From: JANNMJ01 sp031425525
GTDB lineage: Bacteria > Bacteroidota > Bacteroidia > Cytophagales > Hymenobacteraceae
Assembly: GCA_031425525.1 (NCBI GenBank)
Contig: JANPJM010000017.1
Location: 7,083-71,082, forward strand
Direction of reading: 5' to 3'
Length of the DNA: 64,000 nt
Positions 15,272-23,159 of the stretch are shown here, one piece after another. The notes below the pieces were generated by a model. It was not told where the DNA came from, searched no databases, and saw only the letters and a program-made list of their open reading frames with translations. Both the position numbers and the translations under genes were made by a program. The first letter of the stretch is position 1; each line of letters starts with the position of its first letter.

Positions 15272-15376
15272 GTGAGAAGTGAGAGGTCAGAGGTGCGAAG
15301 TGAGAGGTGTAAGCTACTTCGCACTTCCCACTTCGCACCTCGCACCTCTGACCTCGAACTTCTCACCTCTGACTTC
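15272..15376. repeat. GAAGTGAGAGGT-unit hairpin between moaD and moaE
   Basis: The left part consists of purine-rich units (GAGAAGTGAGAGGTCAGAGG and on), the right part of their reverse complements (CTTCGCACCTC, CACCTCTGACCTC, AACTTCTCACC). The repeat fills the whole gap and ends 2 bp before the moaE ATG, so moaE must be translated from an mRNA carrying this fold. Confidence 0.85.
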
Positions 15377-15378
15377 AA

Positions 15379-15795
15379 ATGACCATCGCCCTCACCGACC
15401 AGCCCATCGACGTGGCTGCCGCCCTGCGCGCGGCCGAAGATCCCGCGGCCGGCGCCGTCAACGCCTTTATCGGCACCATCCGCGACCACAGCGCCGGCCG
15501 GCGTGTGGTGCGGCTCCACTACGAATCCTACGACGCGATGGCGCTCCACCAGCTCGGTCGCGTGGCCGGGCAGGCGCGCGAAAAGTGGCCGATGCTCACG
15601 CAGGTGGTGATCATTCACCGCAAAGGCACCCTCGAAATCGGCGACGTAGCCGTAGTCGTAGCCGTCAGCACGCCCCACCGGGCCGATTCCTTTGCCGCCT
15701 GCCAATTCATCATCGACACTCTCAAGGAAGTGGTACCGATCTGGAAGAAAGAGGAGTACGAAGACGGCACTACCTGGGTAGCGGCGCACCCTTAA
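15379..15795 (+). CDS. moaE: Molybdopterin synthase catalytic subunit
   Basis: A 138-residue large subunit that, with MoaD, adds the dithiolene sulfurs to cyclic pyranopterin monophosphate. Family marks are FIGTIRDHSAGRRV near residue 31, LHYESYDAMA near 48 and the catalytic lysine region VPIWKKEEYEDG near the C-terminus. It is probably co-transcribed with moaD despite the intervening hairpin. Confidence 0.95.
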   Translation: MTIALTDQPIDVAAALRAAEDPAAGAVNAFIGTIRDHSAGRRVVRLHYESYDAMALHQLGRVAGQAREKWPMLTQVVIIHRKGTLEIGDVAVVVAVSTPHRADSFAACQFIIDTLKEVVPIWKKEEYEDGTTWVAAHP

Positions 15796-15840
15796 GCTGC
15801 CCGTCTACCCATAAGCAGGTCGGCTGAAATACCTTTCGTT

Positions 15841-15956
15841 TTGTCATTGCGAGCGCAGCGAAGCAATCCTCGTTTGCTCGGTACGTTTGCACAGCCACAT
15901 TGCCGAGCAAACGGGGATTGCCACGTCGTCGCAAAGCCTCCTCCTCGCAATGACAA
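15841..15956. repeat. GTCATTGCGAGCGCAGCGAAGCAATC-type palindromic element
   Basis: Terminal inverted repeat TTGTCATTGCGAG (15841-15853) with CTCGCAATGACAA (15944-15956), and an inner pair GTTTGCTCGG/CCGAGCAAAC (15872-15881/15903-15912). This composite palindrome is met in intergenic DNA of many unrelated bacteria and is probably a non-autonomous mobile element. It lies between the convergent moaE and MOT1 genes. A decayed half is at 42439-42474. Confidence 0.85.
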
Positions 15957-15993
15957 ATGCTTGGTTACTTGTGGCTGACCACGTAACCGAGCG

Positions 15994-17121
15994 CTACCAG
16001 TTCTTAACCCAGCCGCGGCGGTGGGCATAATAGACACTGGTGCCCACCACCAGCCCCACGAGGTAGCCGTACGGCAGCCCGCCGCAGATCAGCCCGACGA
16101 GCAGGGCCACCGCAAGGTCGGCGCGGGCCGTGGCGACGTCGCGCAGGAGAACGGCGAGGCGGAGGGCTTCAAAGAAAAGCAACACCCCCAGGATCGGCAG
16201 CGGAAAGAGGTGGACAAGCTGCTGAAACCCTTGGCTGAAGAAAAGACCCATCGCCAGAAACAAGCCGCCGTAAAGCACCACCGAGCCGCCTGTGCGTGCG
16301 CCGAACGCGTAGTGGCCGACCATTCCGCCGGAGCCGTGGCACACCGGGAAGCCCCCGAAGAACGGGTTCACGAGATTCATCAGCGCGTAGGTAGCGCTGA
16401 TCTGGCGGACGCTGAGCGGGCGCTCGGGGAAGTGATCGACCACCACCTGCCGGGTGGCGAGGATGGAATTGCCGAGCGAAAGCGGGATCTGGGGCAACGC
16501 CAGCAGCACCGCGCCGGTGAGGATGTCGGGCCACGCCGGCACGTGCCACGTGGGCAGATGGAGCCCCACCGCGCCTTGGGCCGCGCCCACATCGAACTTG
16601 AACAGCAGGCCGTAGCCCACGCCCAGCGCCACCACCACCAGCGCGGCCGGCCAGCGCCGGTTGCCGAGCAGCACGACGGTGACGATGAACGTCACCCCCG
16701 CCAGCGCGTAGCCTGCGGCGCCGTCGGCGGGCACGTACTCCCTGAGCGCGAGTGTGGCGAGCTGTAAGGCCAGCCCCAGCTGAATGCCGCGCACCACCGG
16801 CTTGGGCACGAGCCGGGCGATGGCATCGATGGCGCCCGTAAGGGTCAGCCCGAGCATCGTGGCGCCAATCGCCAGCCCTCCGCCGTAGATGACGGGCCCC
16901 TTGATCTTCTGGGCAATGACGAGTGCAGCGAAGGCTTTGAGCGGCTGTACCGGCATCGGCAGGCCGTACCACACCCCCGAAAACACCTGCATCAGTCCGA
17001 ACAGCGTGAGCACGCTCGCCGGGTCGATCCCCGACGCTGCGATAACCCCGATGAGCAGCGGCAGATCGGTGCCGAGGTCGCCAAACGCGCCGGCCAGTTC
17101 GTTGCGGTCGAAGCGGATCAC
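15994..17121 (-). CDS. MOT1-family molybdate (sulfate-like) transporter
   Basis: A 375-residue polytopic inner-membrane protein with about ten hydrophobic segments. The N-terminus shows the two MOT1 signatures, NELAGAFGDLGTDLPLL near residue 6 and PMPVQPLKAFAALV near 56, known from high-affinity molybdate transporters related to SulP carriers. With its neighbours it should supply molybdate to MoeA. Its start abuts the stop of the MoeB-like gene, so the two are likely co-transcribed. No modABC system appears in the window, so this may be the island's only uptake route. Confidence 0.85.
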   Translation of the reverse strand: MIRFDRNELAGAFGDLGTDLPLLIGVIAASGIDPASVLTLFGLMQVFSGVWYGLPMPVQPLKAFAALVIAQKIKGPVIYGGGLAIGATMLGLTLTGAIDAIARLVPKPVVRGIQLGLALQLATLALREYVPADGAAGYALAGVTFIVTVVLLGNRRWPAALVVVALGVGYGLLFKFDVGAAQGAVGLHLPTWHVPAWPDILTGAVLLALPQIPLSLGNSILATRQVVVDHFPERPLSVRQISATYALMNLVNPFFGGFPVCHGSGGMVGHYAFGARTGGSVVLYGGLFLAMGLFFSQGFQQLVHLFPLPILGVLLFFEALRLAVLLRDVATARADLAVALLVGLICGGLPYGYLVGLVVGTSVYYAHRRGWVKNW

Positions 17122-18237
17122 CTAGTAGCGCGGCATCGTGGGCTGCACGGCTTCGGCCCACGCGTGGATGCCGCCCGTGAGGTTGCGCAGATTGGTGAAG
17201 CCGTACTGCTGCTGCAAACGCGCGATAGCCGTGGCCGAGCGGATACCGTGGTGACAGTAAACCACGACGGGCCGGTCGCGCGGGACCACGGCGGCGGCGC
17301 GGGCCACCTCGCCAAGCGGCACCAGCACGGCGCCGGGCAGCCGACAGAAATCGAACTCCAGCGGCTCGCGCACGTCGAGCAGAAAGGGTGGCGCGGCGGA
17401 GTCCAGCTCCTGTTGCAGCGCCGGGGCGGTGATGGTGGTGGCAGCGGTCACGGAGTCGCAAAGATCAGCGTAGGCGGCCGGGTCGGCGGTATCGAGGTTG
17501 ATCGCAGCGGTCAGCGGATTGCGGCGAAATCGCAGGGTGCGGGTCTGAAACGTGAGCGCATCCACGAGCCAGAGGCGCCCGCTGAGGGGTTCGCCCAAGT
17601 CGAGCAGGACCTTGATCGCCTCCGTGGCCTGCACCGTACCCACCAGGCCGGGCAGTACGCCCAGTACGCCGGTGGTGTCGCAGGTGGGCGCCTCATCGGG
17701 GCCGGGCGGCGCGGGAAACAAACAGCGGTAGGAAGGCCCGCCCCGGTAGTTGAAGACCGACACCTGCCCCTCGAACCGGTAGATGGCGCCCGACACGAGC
17801 GGCCGGCCCGCGCTCACGCAGGCATCGTTGAGGAGGTAGCGGGTCGGGAAGTTGTCGGAGCCATCGATCACCACGTCGTAGGCATCCACCAGGGCGCGCA
17901 CGTTGGCCAGGGTCACGCGCACGGGGTGCGCCTCCACGGCCACGCCGGGGTTGAGGCGCGCCACCTCGCGGGCGGCGGCATCCACCTTGCGCCGCCCCAC
18001 GTCGGCCGCGCCGTAGAGGATCTGGCGCTGCAGGTTGCTTTCGGCCACTACATCGGCATCGGCCACGCCGAGGGTGCCCACCCCCACGGCGGTCAGGTAC
18101 TGAATGACCGGACAACCCAGCCCGCCCGCGCCCACCACCAGCACCCGCGCCGCGCGGAGCCGCAGCTGCCCGGCCTCGCCGATCTCGGCAAGCTGGAGGT
18201 GGCGTTGGTAGCGGCGGCGGTCGGCGGGGGTGAGCAT
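17122..18237 (-). CDS. moeB: MoeB/ThiF-type adenylyltransferase fused to rhodanese (MOCS3/MoeZ-like)
   Basis: A 371-residue protein from ATG 18237. Residues 1-250 are the E1-like domain with the ATP loop VGAGGLGCP (35-43), DVVAESNLQRQ and IDGSDNFPTRYLLND. Residues about 265-371 are a rhodanese domain with active-site Cys328 in VVVYCHHGIRSA. The protein should adenylate the MoaD C-terminus and supply persulfide sulfur to it, which combines two steps in one chain. It is immediately upstream of the MOT1 gene in the same direction. Immediately 5' of it begins the scrambled segment that interrupts the island. Confidence 0.92.
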   Translation of the reverse strand: MLTPADRRRYQRHLQLAEIGEAGQLRLRAARVLVVGAGGLGCPVIQYLTAVGVGTLGVADADVVAESNLQRQILYGAADVGRRKVDAAAREVARLNPGVAVEAHPVRVTLANVRALVDAYDVVIDGSDNFPTRYLLNDACVSAGRPLVSGAIYRFEGQVSVFNYRGGPSYRCLFPAPPGPDEAPTCDTTGVLGVLPGLVGTVQATEAIKVLLDLGEPLSGRLWLVDALTFQTRTLRFRRNPLTAAINLDTADPAAYADLCDSVTAATTITAPALQQELDSAAPPFLLDVREPLEFDFCRLPGAVLVPLGEVARAAAVVPRDRPVVVYCHHGIRSATAIARLQQQYGFTNLRNLTGGIHAWAEAVQPTMPRY

Positions 18238-18284
18238 CGGGCAGGTAGCGAACCGGGCAACGAGCGTCGGGGTGCGCCGGTAGA

Positions 18285-18385
18285 CAAAGGTGGCGCGGCC
18301 GGTCAGATCAGCTTGTCGGGTGTGATGGGCAGCTCGCGCACCCGCTTGCCGGTGGCGTTGAAGACCGCATTGGCAATGGCCGACG
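18285..18385. repeat. Duplicated 3' end of the second paoC gene
   Basis: Bases 18285-18365 are identical to 20851-20931 (81 bp), and similarity continues with a few mismatches to about 18385. The latter site is the true end of the paoC copy 2 gene. The two copies are direct repeats flanking the foreign segment 18386-20850. Confidence 0.9.
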
Positions 18386-18390
18386 CCGAC

Positions 18391-18696
18391 GCCGCCCTCG
18401 GCGCCGACCGCGCCCGCGAGCTGGCTTCGCACCTGAGCTTTATGGTCACCAACACCGATTTGCAGGTGCTGGAAGGCAACCGGGTGATCGAGCTGAAAAC
18501 GGCGGGCATTGACAAAGGCACCGCCGCCGCGCGCCTCATCGATGAACTGCGCCCCGACTTCATCCTCGCCATCGGCGACGACCGCACCGACGAAGACACC
18601 TTCCGCGCCCTGCCGTGGTCGGCGTGGATGGTAAAGGTGGGGGAAGCGTCTACCTCCCGGGCGCGGTTTTCCGTAGATTCGCTGGCGGTTGTGCGG
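18391..18696 (+). pseudogene. otsB: Fragment of trehalose-6-phosphate phosphatase (otsB)
   Basis: Reading on the plus strand gives VTNTDLQVLEGNRVIELK, AGIDKGTAAARLI, FILAIGDDRTDEDTFRAL and SRARFSVDSLAVV. These are the successive C-terminal motifs of the HAD-fold OtsB domain, including the metal-binding GDDxTDE box. The N-terminal half is absent. The fragment is fused without a stop to flanking unrelated sequence. It would not be functional. Confidence 0.82.
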
Positions 18697-18911
18697 TCGG
18701 CGGCGGCCCGTTGCTGCGGGGGCTTCCACGTCCAGGCCGGTTCGGGCAGGTCGGTGGCGATGAGCTTCATCATCAGCTCGCGGGCGGGCATTTCGAGGCT
18801 CACGAACAGCACCCGCCGGCCGAACTCCAAGGCGGCCTAGCGGGCGAAGGAGAGCGCCGCCGTAGTCTTGCCCATCCCCGGCCGTGCGGCGAGCAGGATC
18901 AGGTTGCTCAT
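18697..18911 (-). pseudogene. dnaB: Fragment of replicative DNA helicase (dnaB)
   Basis: Minus-strand translation gives LILLAARPGMGKTTAALSFAR, the Walker A region of DnaB-type helicases, then an in-frame TAG (18838-18840). It continues as ALEFGRRVLFVSLEMPAREL, the next DnaB segment. Both the stop and the missing flanks mark it as a relic. It ends four bases into the stop region of the AT-rich gene upstream of it. Confidence 0.78.
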
Positions 18912-20581
18912 ACGTTCAGCATCGCTAACTCATTGACTCTGTCGTAACGAAAAGCTTTAACTACAAGACTATTGTGACAATACGCCGCAAAATAATCTTC
19001 GTCGTTGAGCTTGTATGTCAGCATCTGCCCTGGTGGGAACGCGATGCTGGGTTTCATAACCTTACTGATCGTACGTAAGCTTTTAAGCGATTCAGGGCTG
19101 GTGATGCTCACCTTACCGTCCTCATCTACATCAAAGGCGCCAAAACCGGATCTTGTGTAGCGCATCCGCATAAGCTTCTGATGCGTGATGGTTAAATGAA
19201 TTAGTGTTTTTACGTGCGCCAACGTTGTGTCTTTGGCCACTAAATGGGCCGTAAAGACAATTGAAGTAATAGATAAGTTTTCAATTTTAATAATAGGGAA
19301 AGACCGAATAGCGTTTTGCACGTAGCAGTAACCACTCAGCACGTCATCTTTTATTTCGTTTGGTTTCACGATGGTAGGGATACCATCAAGCGTGAAAGAG
19401 GCGTATTGACCGGCTTTTACCGCTTGGTCTAGCCGCAATTCCGGCTTGTGAACGCTTGGTTCAGGCGAATCCGGCGGTGGTGGCGGCACCTTAACTTCTT
19501 CCTTAACTTCTTCCTCAGCAGCTTTCTCAGCGTTTGTCTCGGCTAAATCGTTAAGGCGAGCAGGGTCAGAATTTTTTCCAAACTGTTCGATACCTAAGTA
19601 TTCTTCCCGATAGCGCGCCAGTGACCAAATCCGGGCTTGCTCTTGCGACCATTGAGGCACTGTACGCGGAATAGCCTCCTGTCTTAGTCCGGCAGGAATT
19701 TGAAAGTTGGGATTAATGCTGGTGATTACATCGGAGACAAAGCGGCAGCAACTTAAAAGCTGTTCGTGAACCTGGATTTCAGCAAACCGGATGACGACCC
19801 AGCCCCGCCGGGTGAAGGCGCTGTTACGATTGACATCAGCCCCTTGATAATGGCTGACACTGCGGTTGAGAATATCATTACTGCCCTCGTAAGGCTCATC
19901 AACCTCAATGTCAACGAACAGATTGAGACCGTTTTCTTCATCAATAAGTGAGATGTCTGGCTCGTAGTAGTTATTGCCGCTGCTGATGAGTAGTATGCGA
20001 TCACCGTACAATTTGCAGCCGGAAACGAAGTGCCGCTCCAACTCCGCGAAAAAAGCAAGTTCTTTTACGCCCCTGCGACCTGCGCGACCTTTGCGTGGAA
20101 ATTTGATGACACACTTGGGCTCTGGCATAGCCACATAAGGAAAGACCACCGGCCCGGCCTGAGCGAAAATATTAGTAGGGTGGTAACCAATGTATTTGGC
20201 CTGAGAAGATTGCTCGACGGTGGCAGGAACCAAGACAGGCTTTTCTGGGGGCTTAACAGGTCCCGTTCCACTACTACCATCTTGTATCAATGTGTCATTT
20301 TTGATTAAATATTTACTCGCATCACTTTTATTCGTGTTCCGCTTACCTGCGCCTTCCTTCTGATCGGTTAGCGTCTGTTCTTGAATTTCAACATTATTAA
20401 TCGCAGAATCACGCTTCTTGCGCTCTTCATTATCCTTGACCGAACTTCTGAGATACCAGATAATAAGCAGCACAAGGACTACAAATGCCAGTAAGTAAGC
20501 TACCACATTCACTAAAATGCCTTGGTTTGTACCCTCGGAAACAGCAAGCGTAGTATCGGAAAAGGAAACTTGAAGTAGCAT
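18908..20581 (-). CDS. Membrane-anchored protein with PD-(D/E)XK nuclease-like and two WYL-like domains
   Basis: A 557-residue protein from ATG 20581; composition is clearly more AT-rich than its neighbours, indicating transfer. Residues 22-44 form one membrane segment. Residues 50-150 are a polar linker. Residues about 172-290 look like a Vsr/DUF559/DUF2726-type nuclease fold: ELAFFAELERHF, YEPDISLI (Asp209), LFVDIEVDEPYE (Asp224, Glu226, Asp228), then NRNSAFTRRGWVVIRFAE, the usual place of the C-terminal core. A Lys/Glu/Pro-rich linker (350-380) leads to two WYL-like domains, about 384-440 (SGYCYVQNAIRSFPIIKIEN) and 455-557 (DEDYFAAYCHNSLVVKAFRY-DRV). Nuclease plus ligand-sensing WYL suggests a defence or stress role. 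Domain calls are by eye only. Confidence 0.6.
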   Translation of the reverse strand: MLLQVSFSDTTLAVSEGTNQGILVNVVAYLLAFVVLVLLIIWYLRSSVKDNEERKKRDSAINNVEIQEQTLTDQKEGAGKRNTNKSDASKYLIKNDTLIQDGSSGTGPVKPPEKPVLVPATVEQSSQAKYIGYHPTNIFAQAGPVVFPYVAMPEPKCVIKFPRKGRAGRRGVKELAFFAELERHFVSGCKLYGDRILLISSGNNYYEPDISLIDEENGLNLFVDIEVDEPYEGSNDILNRSVSHYQGADVNRNSAFTRRGWVVIRFAEIQVHEQLLSCCRFVSDVITSINPNFQIPAGLRQEAIPRTVPQWSQEQARIWSLARYREEYLGIEQFGKNSDPARLNDLAETNAEKAAEEEVKEEVKVPPPPPDSPEPSVHKPELRLDQAVKAGQYASFTLDGIPTIVKPNEIKDDVLSGYCYVQNAIRSFPIIKIENLSITSIVFTAHLVAKDTTLAHVKTLIHLTITHQKLMRMRYTRSGFGAFDVDEDGKVSITSPESLKSLRTISKVMKPSIAFPPGQMLTYKLNDEDYFAAYCHNSLVVKAFRYDRVNELAMLNV

Positions 20582-20638
20582 CTGAAAATAGGCACCGCCG
20601 CGTGTGGTATGCCAAGGTAGGGAAAACAACGCGAAGCT

Positions 20639-20841
20639 GCGCCGAAGAGCGCGTGCAGCCGGTCGTAGCCCCGCAACGCACTACAGCCCGAGCCGGGCGC
20701 GCGTTTGTTGCACGGCAGCGCCGTATCGTAGAAGTACGGGCAGCGGGTGCGCTGCAGCAGGTTGCCGCCCACGGTGGCCACGTTGCGCAGTTGCGGCGAG
20801 GCGCCCGCGTGCAGCGCCTGACTCAGCAGCGGGTAGCGGTG
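20639..20841 (-). pseudogene. Duplicated internal fragment of the FAD-subunit gene paoB copy 2
   Basis: About 200 bp match 23689-23888 at roughly 96 percent by eye. They encode YPLLSQALHAGASPQLRN through CNKRAPGSGCSALRGY. The frame is open from an ATG at 20853 and runs on to 20512, overlapping the start of the nuclease-WYL gene. Both ends of the real gene are missing, so this is a relic of the rearrangement rather than a gene. Confidence 0.88.
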
Positions 20842-20868
20842 AGCCATAGGCAAAGGTGGCGCGGCCGG

Positions 20869-23100
20869 TCAGATCAGCTTGTCGGGTGTGATGGGCAGCT
20901 CGCGCACCCGCTTGCCGGTGGCGTTGAAGACGGCGTTGGCAATGGCCGGCGCCACCCCGATGATGGCGATTTCGCCGATGCCCTTCGTGCCGATTTCGTT
21001 GACGTGGAAGTCGGGCTTGTTGACGAAGAAGACCTCCACGGGCGGCGCGTCGGCGTGGACCGGCACGTGGTACTCGGCGAAGTCCTTCGTCACGTAGCGG
21101 CCGTAGCGGTCGTCCATCACCGCGCCCTCCGTCAGCGCCATCCCGATGCCGCCCACCACCCCACCAATCATCTGGCTGGCGGCGGTCTTCTGGTTGACGA
21201 TGGTGCCCGCGTCGGCGCAGGTCACCACCTTGCGCACCCGCGTCTCGCCGGTCAGCGCGTGCACCGCCACCTCCGCGAAATGCACCGAGTAGGAGTACAT
21301 CGACAGTGGCGTCGTTTCCTCGGCGGGCTTCGACTCCACCGTCACGGCCATATCGGCGGCGTTGGCCTGCTTGAGCAGATCAACCAGCTTGACGCGGGCG
21401 TCGGGCTTGGTGCGCACCAACTCGGTCTGGGTCAGCTGCAAATCATCGGGTTTCGCCCCCGCGAAGGCCGCACCCGCCGTTTCGGCCAGCTTCAGCTTCA
21501 GTGCCCGGCAGACGTCGCGCACCGCCGCCCCCACGGTGTTCACGGTAGACGAGCCGCCCTGCGACGGCGACGGCGGAAACGAGGAGTTGCCCAGCTCGAA
21601 GGTGATGCGCTCGGGCGGCAAGCCCAGCGCATCGGCCGCGATCTGCGTCATCGCGGTGCCCGTGCCGGGGCCGATGTCGGTAGTCGCGCTGCGGATCACC
21701 ACGGTGCCGTCGGGTTGCAGCCGGGCTTCGGCCCTGGCGGTGCCGCGGTGCGCGCCGAAGGTGCCCACGCCCATTCCGTAGCCGATCAGCCAGTCGCCGT
21801 CGCGCAGGCTGCCGGGCTGCATCCGCCGCTTGCTCCACCCGATGCGCTCGGCGCCCGCGGCAAAGCACTCCTTGAGATACTTCGTCGACCACGGCCGCTC
21901 CTTCTCCGGGTCGGCGTCGGTGTGGTTGCGCAACCGGAAATCGAGCGGGTCGAGGTTGAGCTGATGCGCCAGCTCATCGAGCGCCGATTCGAGCGCGAAC
22001 GCGCCCGTCGCCTCGCCAGGCCCGCGCATCCAGATCGGGGTGCTCACGTCGAGGGCCAGGATGCGGTAGCGGGTCGTCACGCTCGGGCAGGTGTACATCA
22101 TTCGCGTCTGCTGCAACGTCGACTCGGTGAACTCCTCGTAGCGCGACGTCTGCCCCACCGACTCGTGCGCCAGCGTCGCGAGTTTGCCGTCGGGGCCGGC
22201 GCTGAGCACCACTTTCTGCCACGTATATGGCCGGTAGCCCACCATCGTGAACATCTGCTCGCGGGAAAGCATCAGCCGCACCGGCCGCCCCACCACCTTG
22301 GCCGCGATGATGGCGGCCGTCTCGTGGGGCCAGTTGTGCAGCCCGTTGCCGAAGGCGCCGCCCACGAACGTGGCGATCACCTTGACGTTCGCCTCCGGCA
22401 GCCCCCAGTCCTTCGCGAACGCCTTTTGGGTGCCCATCACCGCCTGCACCTTGTCGTACACGGTCAGGCGGTCGGGCGCCTCCCAGTGCGCCGTGATGGC
22501 TTGCAGCTCCATCGGATTATGCATCTCCGACGGGATCACGTACTCCGCCTCCACCCGCGCCGCGGCCGGCGCCGCATCGGCCGGCCCGCGCTGGTAGTCG
22601 TTGAGCGGCGACTTCGCGTTCTTCTTCGCCTGCGACGGCAGGAAGCCGCGCGCTTTGTTCGTCTCCAGATTCGTGGCGTGCGTCTCGGCCACGTACTGCA
22701 CCCTGATCAGCCCGGCGGCGTAGCGGGCGCGCTCTACCGTATCAGCCACCACCACCGCGATGGGCTGGTCGTCGAACCGCACCTGATCGTCGTGGAAGAC
22801 CTGCAAGGGCTGGCCGGCAGCAGGCCGCTCGGCCGGCTGCGCGCTGGCCGCGAAGCCGGGCACCTTCGGCGAGTTGCGGTGCGTGATGACCGTCAGCACG
22901 CCCGGCGCACCTTCGGCGGCCTGGGTATCGAGGCTCTTGATGCGGCCCTTCGCAATGGTGCTGCCCACCAGCACCGCGTGCACGAGGTTCGGCAGGTTGT
23001 ACTCGGCCGAGTACGTGGCCGCGCCGGTCACCTTCAGGCGGCCATCGACGCGGCGCATCGGCTCGCCGACGTGAAGGCCGTTTGCGGGAGGAGTTTGCAT
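20869..23100 (-). CDS. paoC: Molybdenum hydroxylase large (Mo-cofactor) subunit (PaoC-like), copy 2
   Basis: A 743-residue catalytic subunit of the second molybdenum hydroxylase. ATG 23100 is preferred over an in-frame TTG 12 bp upstream. Motifs: RVDGRLKVTGAATYSAEYN at the N-terminus, GGAFGNGLHNWPHET in the cofactor region (the middle Gly of the usual GGGFG is Ala), GPGTGTAMTQIAADALG, and the active-site loop KGIGEIAIIG with predicted Glu710. It is clearly related to copy 1 but well diverged, so the two are likely to have different substrates. The order FeS-FAD-Mo is the same. Its last 81 bases are duplicated at 18285-18365. Confidence 0.9.
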   Translation of the reverse strand: MQTPPANGLHVGEPMRRVDGRLKVTGAATYSAEYNLPNLVHAVLVGSTIAKGRIKSLDTQAAEGAPGVLTVITHRNSPKVPGFAASAQPAERPAAGQPLQVFHDDQVRFDDQPIAVVVADTVERARYAAGLIRVQYVAETHATNLETNKARGFLPSQAKKNAKSPLNDYQRGPADAAPAAARVEAEYVIPSEMHNPMELQAITAHWEAPDRLTVYDKVQAVMGTQKAFAKDWGLPEANVKVIATFVGGAFGNGLHNWPHETAAIIAAKVVGRPVRLMLSREQMFTMVGYRPYTWQKVVLSAGPDGKLATLAHESVGQTSRYEEFTESTLQQTRMMYTCPSVTTRYRILALDVSTPIWMRGPGEATGAFALESALDELAHQLNLDPLDFRLRNHTDADPEKERPWSTKYLKECFAAGAERIGWSKRRMQPGSLRDGDWLIGYGMGVGTFGAHRGTARAEARLQPDGTVVIRSATTDIGPGTGTAMTQIAADALGLPPERITFELGNSSFPPSPSQGGSSTVNTVGAAVRDVCRALKLKLAETAGAAFAGAKPDDLQLTQTELVRTKPDARVKLVDLLKQANAADMAVTVESKPAEETTPLSMYSYSVHFAEVAVHALTGETRVRKVVTCADAGTIVNQKTAASQMIGGVVGGIGMALTEGAVMDDRYGRYVTKDFAEYHVPVHADAPPVEVFFVNKPDFHVNEIGTKGIGEIAIIGVAPAIANAVFNATGKRVRELPITPDKLI

Positions 23101-23159
23101 AAAAGCGTGCAAAAGAGTTCGGGCAAGGACGGGGATCGGTTTACGGGCAGCGCCCCGGC

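Noticed and set aside
17164..18840. 558-codon plus-strand frame through the moeB region
   Set aside because: Only the 18391-18696 part resembles a protein (OtsB); the rest is the mirror of moeB. It is listed as a fragment, not a gene.
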